This document shows, piece after piece, positions 1 through 7,940 of a DNA stretch of 49,144 nt. The notes beneath the pieces are model-generated. The model did no database searches and was not told where the DNA came from. It worked only from the letters and a program-made list of their open reading frames with translations. Where the stretch lies: assembly GCA_947489195.1 (NCBI GenBank), contig CANLCT010000033.1, positions 1 through 49,144 on the forward strand, in the 5' to 3' direction. Position numbers and translations under genes: made by a program. Position 1 is the first letter of the stretch; each line of letters starts with the position of its first letter. Source of the stretch: an uncultured Aquimarina sp. Lineage in GTDB: Bacteria > Bacteroidota > Bacteroidia > Flavobacteriales > Flavobacteriaceae.

Positions 1-77
1 TCTAACATCTAACATCTAACATCTAACATCTAACATCTAACATCTAACATCTAACATCTAACATCTAACATCTAACA
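1..77. repeat. Heptanucleotide tandem repeat (TCTAACA)x11
   Basis: Eleven perfect copies of a 7-bp unit TCTAACA fill the window start and stop 7 bp before the ATG of the next gene; more copies may lie outside the window. A related heptamer (CTAACAA) sits just upstream of the malic enzyme gene at 28928. Perfect repeats this close to a start could change promoter spacing or untranslated leader length by slippage; that role is inference. Confidence 0.95.
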
Positions 78-84
78 GTCATTT

Positions 85-978
85 ATGTCTTCGCAGTCTA
101 GACTTTCTAGAGCATTTAAAAATGCCAAAAGATTATCCTTTGATAATTCATCGAAGCTGATTTTGTTCAGTGATTGTCATCGAGGAGATAATAGTTTTGC
201 TGATGACTTTGCTCGAAACAAAAACATTTATTTCCATGCACTTAGTTATTATTTTGATCAAGGTTTTACGTATTGTGAGTTAGGAGATGGAGATGAATTA
301 TGGGAAAATAGGTCTTTTGGCGAGATTTTTAGAGCCCATGAAAATGTGTATCTGTTGTTTCGAAAGTTTTATTTAGCTGATAGGTTTCAGCTTATATGGG
401 GTAATCATGATATGGTTTACCGAAGAGCTAGTGTTGTTAAAAAATATTGGGAATCTTATTTTGATCGAAAAACAAACACAGAAAAACCACTTTTGCCCGG
501 TGTGCAATTTGAAGAGGCTATAGTTTATAAACATAAAAAGACAGGACAAGAGTTGTTTTTAACTCACGGACATCAGGCTGATTTTATGAATTATGTGGCT
601 TGGCGTTTTAATCGGTTTATGGTGCGAGTATTATGGAGGCCACTACAGGTAATAGGCATTTATGACCCAACAAGCCCCGCAAAAAATTATCGCGAAACTA
701 TAAAGGTTGAACGAAGAACCAGAAAATGGATAGGACAAGTAGGTAAAGTGATTACCATAATAGGGCATACGCATCGCCCTCGCTTTCCTGAAAAAAATCA
801 AATGCCATTATTTAACACAGGGAGTTGTGTGCATCCTAGAGCAATTACGGGTTTGGAAATTGTTAATGGAGAAATTTCATTAATAAAATGGCAAATAGCA
901 ACAACTAAAGATGGTGTGCTAAAAATTATTAGAGTGCTTTTAGAAGGTCCTCAAAAATTAACTGATTTTGATTTTTGA
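85..978 (+). CDS. Metallophosphoesterase (calcineurin-like)
   Basis: A 297-residue predicted cytoplasmic hydrolase of the calcineurin-like metallophosphoesterase superfamily. The five metal-binding blocks are present in order: D-x-H (D30, H32), GDGDELW around residues 67-73 in place of the usual GDxxD, GNHD at 106-109, HGHQ at 161-164 and GHTHRP at 227-232. The GHTHRP block and overall size resemble LpxH/UDP-2,3-diacylglucosamine hydrolase relatives, but Flavobacteriaceae have several such paralogues, so the substrate is not assigned. No signal peptide is seen. The ATG at 85 follows the heptamer repeat by 7 bp, so its 5' leader is largely repeat sequence. It converges on the secreted lyase gene, with a shared terminator between them. 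Confidence 0.85.
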   Translation: MSSQSRLSRAFKNAKRLSFDNSSKLILFSDCHRGDNSFADDFARNKNIYFHALSYYFDQGFTYCELGDGDELWENRSFGEIFRAHENVYLLFRKFYLADRFQLIWGNHDMVYRRASVVKKYWESYFDRKTNTEKPLLPGVQFEEAIVYKHKKTGQELFLTHGHQADFMNYVAWRFNRFMVRVLWRPLQVIGIYDPTSPAKNYRETIKVERRTRKWIGQVGKVITIIGHTHRPRFPEKNQMPLFNTGSCVHPRAITGLEIVNGEISLIKWQIATTKDGVLKIIRVLLEGPQKLTDFDF

Positions 979-981
979 AAC

Positions 982-1012
982 AAAAAAGGCTGCCTTTTCG
1001 GACAGCCTCTTA
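982..1012. terminator. Intrinsic terminator between convergent genes
   Basis: Hairpin GGCTGCC/GGACAGCC with a short loop at 988-1007, flanked on the left by six A residues (a U-run for the minus-strand lyase transcript) and on the right by a weak T-rich stretch. It most clearly ends the minus-strand gene and may also serve the plus-strand phosphoesterase. Confidence 0.75.
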
Positions 1013-1057
1013 AATTTAATTCTCTAGTATTTTATTAGTTTTAATAGATAAAATAAA

Positions 1058-2938
1058 CTAATTATCAATAACTAATTTTTTGATAATTCGATATTGATCA
1101 TTTACGGAAAGTTGTATTAAATAAATTCCATTAGAAACTTGGGATAAAAAAACAGTTTCTTCGTTGCTATGTTCAGCATTAAAGGTGCCATTTGTAATTA
1201 TTTTACCTTCTAAATTTGTAATGCTGTATGAAACCGCTTGATCAGTATATTCCGTTAACACTAGATTGATCGCATTATCAGTAACAGGATTAGGATATAG
1301 AACAATACTGTTGTTGCTGTCTAAAATTTCTTTTTTTCCTTTAATGCTAACTAATTCAAATTGTTGATTTTTATTTGATTTAGAATAAGGCCATAGATAG
1401 ACGCTAGCACTATTTCCACCAGATTTGTCTATCGCCTTACTAGTACAGTGCGCAGGTTTAAAATAAACAATTGATCCATTCTTTTCTACAACCCACTGTT
1501 GGTGCTTGCTATTGGCATTTGTCCAAGTAGAAACATTTGATCTGTTATCACATTTTCCTTGAGGTACTTCTAAATAGCGACCAGTGCCTACATTTTTAAT
1601 TTTATAAATGCCATTTCCGATAGATTCAAAATTCCATTGCTGATCACTAAAAGTGCCACTATTATGCATTAATGCATTGTAATTATCCCAACTTGGAGCA
1701 ATTAAATTTTGTCCATTGCCTACGTTTTTAATATAGTAAGTACCACTAATGGTATTTGATGGTGTATTCGGTTTTGAAGGAGCAGTTGTTGTGTTGCCAA
1801 CAGAAATTGAAATGGATTTTTCAACTTTGCTATTATTTTGCAGTGTTGCCTCGGCTTTTAATGTGTAGTTACCCTTCTTTAGATTTTGTAATTGTTTAGG
1901 GTTTATCCAACGAAATGGAGCACGACCTTGTCGACCAACATAGCTGTCATTTACATAAAGTTTAACCTCTTTAACATTAACATTATTTATTTTTACAATA
2001 ACATTAGTTGATGCATTTTCTTTAAAATTTTCACCATTTGTAGGTTGATCAAAGCTAATGTTATTAGAGGTTGCTACTGGTGTTGTAGGGCTTGGTTTCG
2101 GGTTTGGTTGTGGTGCAGGACTATTAGTTAATCCTTTTGGACCATATAATTTAAAATCATCAATTATAAGAGTTCCTGTTTTTTTGGCAGTATCTCTACC
2201 ACCGTTATAATAATTAAACCAATAGGCATAAATTTTTAAATCACTTACTTTTCTAAAATTCCAATTACTTCTTTCAAAAACAAGTTTTCCATTTACCCAA
2301 GCTTTTAAAATACCATTGCTTTTTCCTGGAGTATTAAGTTTGACATATTGTTTTACATGGTACCACTTGCTGTAATCCATGTCTCCACCTTTGTTCCACC
2401 AAACAGCATCTCCCCATGTTTTACCATTGTTTCCGGTGTTTGTGTGGTATACATAAAATGAATTTCTAACAGTAGATCTTCCAGCAGTTCTTAAGGTTCC
2501 TCGTGCAGACCAACCATTCACTCCTTTTCCAGGTCTGTTGCCCCAACCTGCTTTTCCGTAGGTGCCATCAAATCCAGGAGCTTTCCCGCCAAACTTATCC
2601 ATACTTTTATCATACTTAACACGATATTCTGCATATAGTTCTTCAGGTTCAAATCCTAAATTCTCTTTGAGCATCCATTTGAATGACCCACCATAATGTG
2701 AGCCTTTTTGTACGGTGATTTGTACACCTCCTTTTGAGTAACCCCCGTTAGGTAAAAATTTGAAGTTGTTCCCTCCTGGTCCTATGTCATAATTTTTCTT
2801 CCAACTAGAATTATCAAAATTATCTGTCCAATAAGTTTGCGAATTAATGTGTAGAATAGAAAAAAAAGAGAGTAGTAATGCATAAAGAATCCCTCGGACG
2901 TGCATTACATTTTTAAATGTAAATGTTTTATGATTCAT
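1058..2938 (-). CDS. Secreted polysaccharide-lyase-like protein, Ig, ricin and T9SS domains
   Basis: A 626-residue multidomain secreted protein. Residues 1-34 look like a signal peptide. Residues about 36-268 form a beta-rich catalytic-type module similar to polysaccharide lyase families of the PL14/PL20 jelly-roll type (GGKAPGF, FYVYH, WYHVKQYVKLN and AYWFNYYNGG segments); exact family and substrate (alginate, glucuronan or similar) are uncertain. A proline-rich linker leads to an Ig-like domain (about 293-382), then a ricin-type carbohydrate-binding domain with QQW repeats (about 395-532), and a T9SS type A sorting domain (545-626, LYPNPV start). The layout is typical of flavobacterial enzymes that act on marine algal glycans outside the cell. 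Monocistronic, ending at the shared terminator. Confidence 0.8.
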   Translation of the reverse strand: MNHKTFTFKNVMHVRGILYALLLSFFSILHINSQTYWTDNFDNSSWKKNYDIGPGGNNFKFLPNGGYSKGGVQITVQKGSHYGGSFKWMLKENLGFEPEELYAEYRVKYDKSMDKFGGKAPGFDGTYGKAGWGNRPGKGVNGWSARGTLRTAGRSTVRNSFYVYHTNTGNNGKTWGDAVWWNKGGDMDYSKWYHVKQYVKLNTPGKSNGILKAWVNGKLVFERSNWNFRKVSDLKIYAYWFNYYNGGRDTAKKTGTLIIDDFKLYGPKGLTNSPAPQPNPKPSPTTPVATSNNISFDQPTNGENFKENASTNVIVKINNVNVKEVKLYVNDSYVGRQGRAPFRWINPKQLQNLKKGNYTLKAEATLQNNSKVEKSISISVGNTTTAPSKPNTPSNTISGTYYIKNVGNGQNLIAPSWDNYNALMHNSGTFSDQQWNFESIGNGIYKIKNVGTGRYLEVPQGKCDNRSNVSTWTNANSKHQQWVVEKNGSIVYFKPAHCTSKAIDKSGGNSASVYLWPYSKSNKNQQFELVSIKGKKEILDSNNSIVLYPNPVTDNAINLVLTEYTDQAVSYSITNLEGKIITNGTFNAEHSNEETVFLSQVSNGIYLIQLSVNDQYRIIKKLVIDN

Positions 2939-3378
2939 TTTTAATTTTGATTTAGTTGTTATTTCAGTAATTGAGCATTACAAAATTAGAATTAAATATT
3001 TTGTTCTATTTTTAAATTTCGATTAAGGGTGTTTTTATTCTGTAAAATATTTAATGTATCGGTGTATTTTGTAATCTTTTTTAAAGTTTGCTAATAAAAA
3101 AAAGAAGGTTTTTATGGGAGTGGTTACTTTCGAATAGACTTGTTATTGGTAGTGTTAGAGTTTTTTTGAATTATAATATTAAATGCTCTACTTGTTTTTT
3201 TGTAAGAATTTATTCACTTGTTTTTTTGTTATTGATGTAGGAATCAATAATTTCTTTAGCCAAATGATCACAAAAATGATTTTGGGTAGTTGTAAACTGA
3301 AATTTAGTTTGTGTTGAAAGGCTTGTTGATAAAGGCGTAGTAGAGAAATATTGTATTTATTTGAGGTGAGAAAAAATA
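2939..3378. other. AT-rich intergenic region, no gene seen
   Basis: About 440 bp between two minus-strand genes. I see no convincing ORF, tRNA or strong hairpin. The part next to 2938 should hold the lyase promoter. Confidence 0.5.
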
Positions 3379-4725
3379 TTAAATTTGGTAGTTACTGATA
3401 AGTTCCTTTTTTAAAATACATTGTACATCAATAGAATCTTTTTCTCTAATTAAATGAGGTTCTAATTGTGTTTCATTGGTAATTTGATCTTCTTTAGTAA
3501 TAAAGCCATATCCTTGATAAATGCCATCTTTGATTAAAACAAAGGCTTCTTCATTAGTAGATCTGCCAGGTTTTTTTATTACATTATTTTGGGCATTAGC
3601 TTTAATTTGAGAAATAGCTAAGCGGACTCTTGAATTGTAAAGAGCCACGCTTTCAGTTTGTTTGCAAATTCCTTTGCAAGTATCAATTTTATAATGATTA
3701 CAATGCAAATTTATTTGTTGCAGGTTGCAGTATTTCGGACAAAGTTCAAAGGCAATACATATTTTTTCTAGATACAAAATAGCATCGCGCTGATTGTAAA
3801 ATACCTGTAAATAATCAGGGCAAAGTTTAAGTGCATTTGTTGCAAAGTGAATGACACCATTTCTATCGGTATAGGTAAAAATACCATAGGATTTTGGATT
3901 TCTTTTAGAAGCAATATTGTATTTAGGGAAATGTTTTTTTATGGCAGCGTCTTCCATAAGTAAGGCGACTAATTCGCTTCCGGAAAGTTCGGTATCAATA
4001 TGAGCGGTTTCTCGACATAAATCCAATTCCTTTTGTTTTTTATCGTAAAAATGACTGAGTACGCGTTTTTTTAAGTTTTTAGCTTTTCCCACGTAAATAA
4101 TAGTTCCTTTTTTATTTCTGAAATAATAAATACCCGCAGTATCAGGAATATGATCAAAAACTTCGTCTGGTAAATGCGCGGGTAGAGTAGCCTGACGACT
4201 AGTAGCTTTTAAAAAATTCTCAAAAACTTCATCGGCGTTTTTTTGTTGCTGTAAAAGCTGAAAAAGTTTTACAGTAGCCTCGGCATCACCGCGTGCTCTA
4301 TGCCTATCCACTAATGAGATATTTAGTGCGGTGCATAATTTACCTAAGCTATAGGATTTATGTCCAGGGAGTAATTTTCTTGACAAACGTACGGTACATA
4401 GTTTTTTTCTTCTGAAAGGAATTTTTAATCGATTAAATTCTCCTCTAATTACATTAAAGTCAAAATTTACATTATGTGCTACAAAAATAGAGTCATTAGT
4501 TATGGTTAAAATTTCTTTAGCTATTTCTTTAAATGTAGGTGCATTAGCGACCATGGTATAATCAATACCCGTTAAAGAGGTGATGTAATCGGGTATTTCG
4601 ATTTCGGGATTAACTAATGATGTAAATTCATCAATCACCTTTGTGTCATCGTATTTGAAAATAGAAATTTCGGTGATACGATTTGTCTTCCCGGTAGTTT
4701 CAACATCAATAATAGTATACATCAT
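3379..4725 (-). CDS. DnaQ-like 3'-5' exonuclease fused to GIY-YIG nuclease
   Basis: A 448-residue two-nuclease fusion. Residues 1-155 are a DEDDh exonuclease of the Pol III epsilon type (D7-V-E9-T, VAHNVNFD at about 83-90, DRHRARGDAEAT near 140-151). Residues about 193-275 form a GIY-YIG nuclease as in UvrC/Cho (GIYYFRN, YVGKAKNLKKRV). The C-terminal part has a cysteine-containing region like other epsilon-Cho fusions of Bacteroidota and Actinobacteria. The start ATGATG overlaps the stop of the upstream LexA-like regulator by 4 bp, so the two are translationally coupled and probably respond together to DNA damage, acting in nucleotide excision repair. The regulatory link is inference. Confidence 0.85.
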   Translation of the reverse strand: MMYTIIDVETTGKTNRITEISIFKYDDTKVIDEFTSLVNPEIEIPDYITSLTGIDYTMVANAPTFKEIAKEILTITNDSIFVAHNVNFDFNVIRGEFNRLKIPFRRKKLCTVRLSRKLLPGHKSYSLGKLCTALNISLVDRHRARGDAEATVKLFQLLQQQKNADEVFENFLKATSRQATLPAHLPDEVFDHIPDTAGIYYFRNKKGTIIYVGKAKNLKKRVLSHFYDKKQKELDLCRETAHIDTELSGSELVALLMEDAAIKKHFPKYNIASKRNPKSYGIFTYTDRNGVIHFATNALKLCPDYLQVFYNQRDAILYLEKICIAFELCPKYCNLQQINLHCNHYKIDTCKGICKQTESVALYNSRVRLAISQIKANAQNNVIKKPGRSTNEEAFVLIKDGIYQGYGFITKEDQITNETQLEPHLIREKDSIDVQCILKKELISNYQI

Positions 4726-5495
4726 TTTAAATGCTTTTCAAGTGATTTTAATTCCACACCTAAATGGTTAAACATGCTAATTATACTGCTGATTTTAAGT
4801 TCTTCTTCGCTGTATTCTTGTGTGTTAATACTACAGGTAAATTCCCATAATTCAATTACTTCATTAATGGAAACTTCATAAGGTTCATAAGCCGTATTAT
4901 CCGAAACTAGTTTTAATGTGCCATTTTTATCAATCTGATTATAAACTCTTTTATAAACCATCCCATCATTTAATGTTAACAACACATAGGTTTTTCCACT
5001 GCTAATTTCATTGGGGTCTTCTATAAATTTTCCAATAACAAAAGCACCATCTTTCATGGGTAACATTGAATCTCCTTTAATAGGGAATGCCCTGTGTTTA
5101 CCTGTGGGCAGAAAGGGTAATTTTATATTCTGTAATTGTTCAATATATTCTGGATCATCATATCCGTTGAGGTATCCAGCCGAAGCTTTGATAGGGACTA
5201 TTTCAATTAAATTTTCATTAGCCTCATCAACAGTAATGGGAAAAAGTACGCGTTGATTTCCCAGTTCAATGAATGAGGCATCGTTAGCTTTTCTCAAATC
5301 ATTGCGAAGTAGGATATCTACAGGTAGTTTAAAAAAATCGGAAAAGGCCAATAACATTTCAATAGAAGGTGCCGATCGATTTTCTTCATACGATCCAATA
5401 CGCGATCTAGGCACTTCTAAAGCGACTGCTAAGGCTTCTTGCGAAAGCTTTTTTAAACTCCTTAAATGTTTAATATTTGTAGCAATATAATTCAT
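4722..5495 (-). CDS. LexA-like repressor (XRE HTH + S24 peptidase)
   Basis: A 257-residue regulator. Residues 5-60 are an XRE-type helix-turn-helix. Residues about 95-220 are an S24/LexA-type self-cleavage domain with a candidate Ala-Gly cleavage site in KASAGY, the nucleophile serine in GDSMLP and a downstream lysine in MVYKRV. Bacteroidota generally lack canonical LexA, and such proteins may fill that role. It is the first gene of a two-gene operon with the exonuclease/GIY-YIG fusion. Its promoter element TATATTTG at 5510-5503 ends only 7 bp before the ATG, implying a very short or leaderless mRNA, and a 13-bp-arm inverted repeat covers the start codon, consistent with autorepression. Confidence 0.85.
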   Translation of the reverse strand: MNYIATNIKHLRSLKKLSQEALAVALEVPRSRIGSYEENRSAPSIEMLLAFSDFFKLPVDILLRNDLRKANDASFIELGNQRVLFPITVDEANENLIEIVPIKASAGYLNGYDDPEYIEQLQNIKLPFLPTGKHRAFPIKGDSMLPMKDGAFVIGKFIEDPNEISSGKTYVLLTLNDGMVYKRVYNQIDKNGTLKLVSDNTAYEPYEVSINEVIELWEFTCSINTQEYSEEELKISSIISMFNHLGVELKSLEKHLK

Positions 5496-5510
5496 GTTGC
5501 TACAAATATA
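5473..5510 (-). promoter_or_regulatory. Promoter and autoregulatory inverted repeat of the LexA-like gene
   Basis: A perfect inverted repeat with 13-bp arms (ATATTTGTAGCAA at 5473-5485 and its complement at 5497-5509) and an 11-bp spacer is centred on the start codon at 5495. The upstream arm contains the exact minus-strand TAnnTTTG promoter core TATATTTG (5510-5503). A bound repressor would block both the promoter and the start. Confidence 0.75.
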
Positions 5511-5588
5511 AGTAATTAATGCTTTTAATTTTAGTATTAGGCGTTTTTGAAGGAGTTTTAACAGTACATTCTTAAAAATAAATTTGAG

Positions 5589-6602
5589 TTAATTAGAGCG
5601 AATTTTTTTTAAAAATTTCGCAGTAATAAAACTAAAGAAAAGAAACTGTTTGGTATTGAATATAGATAGGATCAACCTATATTTTAGTTTATTTTTCTCT
5701 TCAAAATACTTTATGGGATATGCTTGAGATTTTTTTAGAGTGACAATTATTTTTTTTAGATCTGAAAGATTTAAGTTTGATTTGAAACTTCTTCCTAATA
5801 AAAAAAACGATAAATTGTCTCTTTTCTTTTTATAATACAAAATTAGTCCAGCGTCTATTTTGCTAGTTTCAAAATAATTTATAATTAGACTTAACTCTTT
5901 AACAAGATTTAAAAAACTATAGGTGAGTTTGTTGTATTTAAAATCATCTTTAGCATGCATGATAGAGGATGATACCTGAACATATTTATGGATAAGCGTA
6001 TTTAAAACACTAAGTCTTTCTGCTTGATATAAAATTTTAGAATTAAACAATGCATCTTCTGCCCAAAATTGTTCGTTAAATTTTAATTGAGTTTTTTGTA
6101 AAAATTCTCTTCTGATTATATACCACCAGATAGCATCTTTAAAACCGTTTTTTGCAACATAGTTAACACCATTAAAAACTTCAATATCATTATGAGTGTT
6201 TTTGTTTTCATTCCAATTGAATTGTTTAACTTCTTTTGTAGTTTCTGATTGAAATCCTAAAATATCTAATTTATTTTTTATTGCCGTTTGCAAAAGGAAT
6301 CCTAAGCAATTTTGTGCTATGTAGTCATCCGAGTCTAAAAAATAAATATAAGCTCCTTTAGCAAATTCAATTCCTTTATTTCTAGCGGCACCAACACCCG
6401 AATTCGGTTGGTTTATAAGATAAATATTAGTGTTGTTATCAATGTAATTTTGTACTTTAAATGCCGAATTATCGGTTGAGCCATCATTAACAACAATAAT
6501 TTCATATTCATTTTTAGAAATGTCTTGAGTTAATAGGCTGTCAAGACAGTTTGAAATAAGATTTTCGTTATTGTATAGGGGTATAATTATGCTTAATAAC
6601 AT
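5589..6602 (-). CDS. Family 2 glycosyltransferase
   Basis: A 337-residue GT2 (GT-A fold) glycosyltransferase. The N-terminus has SIIIPLYNNE, then VVNDGSTDNS (nucleotide binding) around residues 35-45, PNSGVGAARNKG at about 85-96 and the metal-binding DSDDY at about 108-112. The C-terminal 120 residues are lysine-rich and variable. No neighbouring polysaccharide cluster is present, so acceptor and product cannot be inferred. It lies 118 bp downstream of the TPR gene of the rtcB-prfH operon, same strand. It could be read through from there, but its function looks unrelated. Confidence 0.85.
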   Translation of the reverse strand: MLLSIIIPLYNNENLISNCLDSLLTQDISKNEYEIIVVNDGSTDNSAFKVQNYIDNNTNIYLINQPNSGVGAARNKGIEFAKGAYIYFLDSDDYIAQNCLGFLLQTAIKNKLDILGFQSETTKEVKQFNWNENKNTHNDIEVFNGVNYVAKNGFKDAIWWYIIRREFLQKTQLKFNEQFWAEDALFNSKILYQAERLSVLNTLIHKYVQVSSSIMHAKDDFKYNKLTYSFLNLVKELSLIINYFETSKIDAGLILYYKKKRDNLSFFLLGRSFKSNLNLSDLKKIIVTLKKSQAYPIKYFEEKNKLKYRLILSIFNTKQFLFFSFITAKFLKKIRSN

Positions 6603-6720
6603 GTGGATAACTGAAAATTAAAGTTCTTTCCTACAAGTATACGATGTATTTATATCAATTCGAATTTCCTTAGAAAAAAAGCGACGTTTAGTTTTTCCAT
6701 TAGTAATCCGTGTTTTAATA

Positions 6721-7242
6721 TCATTTTTTCTTTTTTGATTTAGGAGTAGTAAGTTTCATCTTTTGTTTTACACGGGTTACTTCATCCTTTAAAAAATAGC
6801 TGTAGTTTTCATTGTAACTTTCAATTTTTGCTTTTTTGAGTAATTGTAATGCAATTTTATAATGACCTTTAGTTTCGATAGCATAAGCCGATAGCCAATA
6901 CATTTCGGCTTTTTCAATCCCTTTTAAGCTAAAGGCAAAAGCTATTAATTTTTGAGCTCGTCCAATTTTGTCTGCCCAAATTAAATATTTAGCATAGGCG
7001 TAGTAGACTTCTAAATAATTGATGTCAATGGCAATTACTTGATCAAAGCATTCAAAAGCTTTTTCGTAGTTCCGAAAATGTTCGGCATAAATAGTTCCTA
7101 AAAGGCAAAGTGAAGCGCAATGGTTTTTATCATACGATAGGGCGTAATTTAAGGCTTCACAAGCCTCCTCCCAATCGGAACTATAACCATTAGTGGCTCC
7201 CTTAGCTTTTAAGTAGTATGTGTCTGCTAATGTTAATCCCAT
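6721..7242 (-). CDS. TPR protein of the rtcB-prfH operon
   Basis: A 173-residue protein made of four to five tetratricopeptide-like helical repeats (for example the DWEEACEALNYALSYDKNHC and YEKAFECFDQVIAIDINYLE segments), ending in a lysine-rich tail. Its start overlaps the end of prfH by 10 bp, so the two are translationally coupled. TPR proteins act as protein-interaction scaffolds; here a role in presenting damaged ribosomes or RNA to PrfH or RtcB is a guess from context only. No signal peptide. Confidence 0.75.
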   Translation of the reverse strand: MGLTLADTYYLKAKGATNGYSSDWEEACEALNYALSYDKNHCASLCLLGTIYAEHFRNYEKAFECFDQVIAIDINYLEVYYAYAKYLIWADKIGRAQKLIAFAFSLKGIEKAEMYWLSAYAIETKGHYKIALQLLKKAKIESYNENYSYFLKDEVTRVKQKMKLTTPKSKKKK

Positions 7243-7928
7243 AATTGTTTTTTTAAATCGTTTTTGAGTACTTGCCGTTTAGATGTATACGTTTTAGTTT
7301 CTTTTTTAATTTTAAAATCCGAGCCTTTAAATATTCGAATTGGGTTGCCGCGTTCAATGCCTAAATGATTTTTCCATTGATCTTTAGTGTTTTCTTTTAC
7401 TTGTTTTAAATTATAATCGGCTATTTTTTGATGTAAACGCTGTATGGCTATTTTTTTATTTTGATGTTGTGACCTACTGTCCATGGCCACAACTTGTAAT
7501 CCGGTAGGGATATGCAAGGCTCTAATGGCAGAACTTACCTTGTTTACGTGTTGCCCTCCAGGACCCGAACTTCGAATTGCTTGAAACTTAATTTCTTTTT
7601 CATTACTAATCAATTGTTGATTTTGTTGAATTTCGAATAATCCGATAAACCAGTTTTTGCGTTTGTGATGTTTGCGAAAAGTAGATGTGCCTACCCATTG
7701 AATAGTACCCAGCCACTCTTTTAAAAAAGAGGATAAATATTTACCCTCTATTTTTAATGTTACAGATTGTATCGTACCATTTTCAGTTCCATTTATTTTT
7801 AATATAATAGTATGCAAAAAACCATTTTTCTTAAGCTCATAAATAAAAGCTTTAAGTACTTTAGCAACTACCCATTCACATTCTTTAGGTCCGCTACCCG
7901 CCGATATTTGTATAATTTTTGTTTCCAT
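7233..7928 (-). CDS. prfH: Peptide chain release factor H (PrfH)
   Basis: A 231-residue class I release-factor homologue with the peptidyl-tRNA hydrolysis motif GPGGQHVNK (GGQ at 124-126) but without the long N-terminal codon-recognition and helical domains of RF1/RF2. This size and its position directly downstream of rtcB (12-bp gap) identify PrfH. In the E. coli RtcB2-PrfH pair, PrfH recognises ribosomes whose 16S rRNA is cut in the decoding centre and releases the peptide so that RtcB can reseal the RNA; the same role is inferred here. The operon order is rtcB-prfH-TPR. Confidence 0.93.
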   Translation of the reverse strand: METKIIQISAGSGPKECEWVVAKVLKAFIYELKKNGFLHTIILKINGTENGTIQSVTLKIEGKYLSSFLKEWLGTIQWVGTSTFRKHHKRKNWFIGLFEIQQNQQLISNEKEIKFQAIRSSGPGGQHVNKVSSAIRALHIPTGLQVVAMDSRSQHQNKKIAIQRLHQKIADYNLKQVKENTKDQWKNHLGIERGNPIRIFKGSDFKIKKETKTYTSKRQVLKNDLKKQLWD

Positions 7929-7940
7929 TTTTTATCTATT

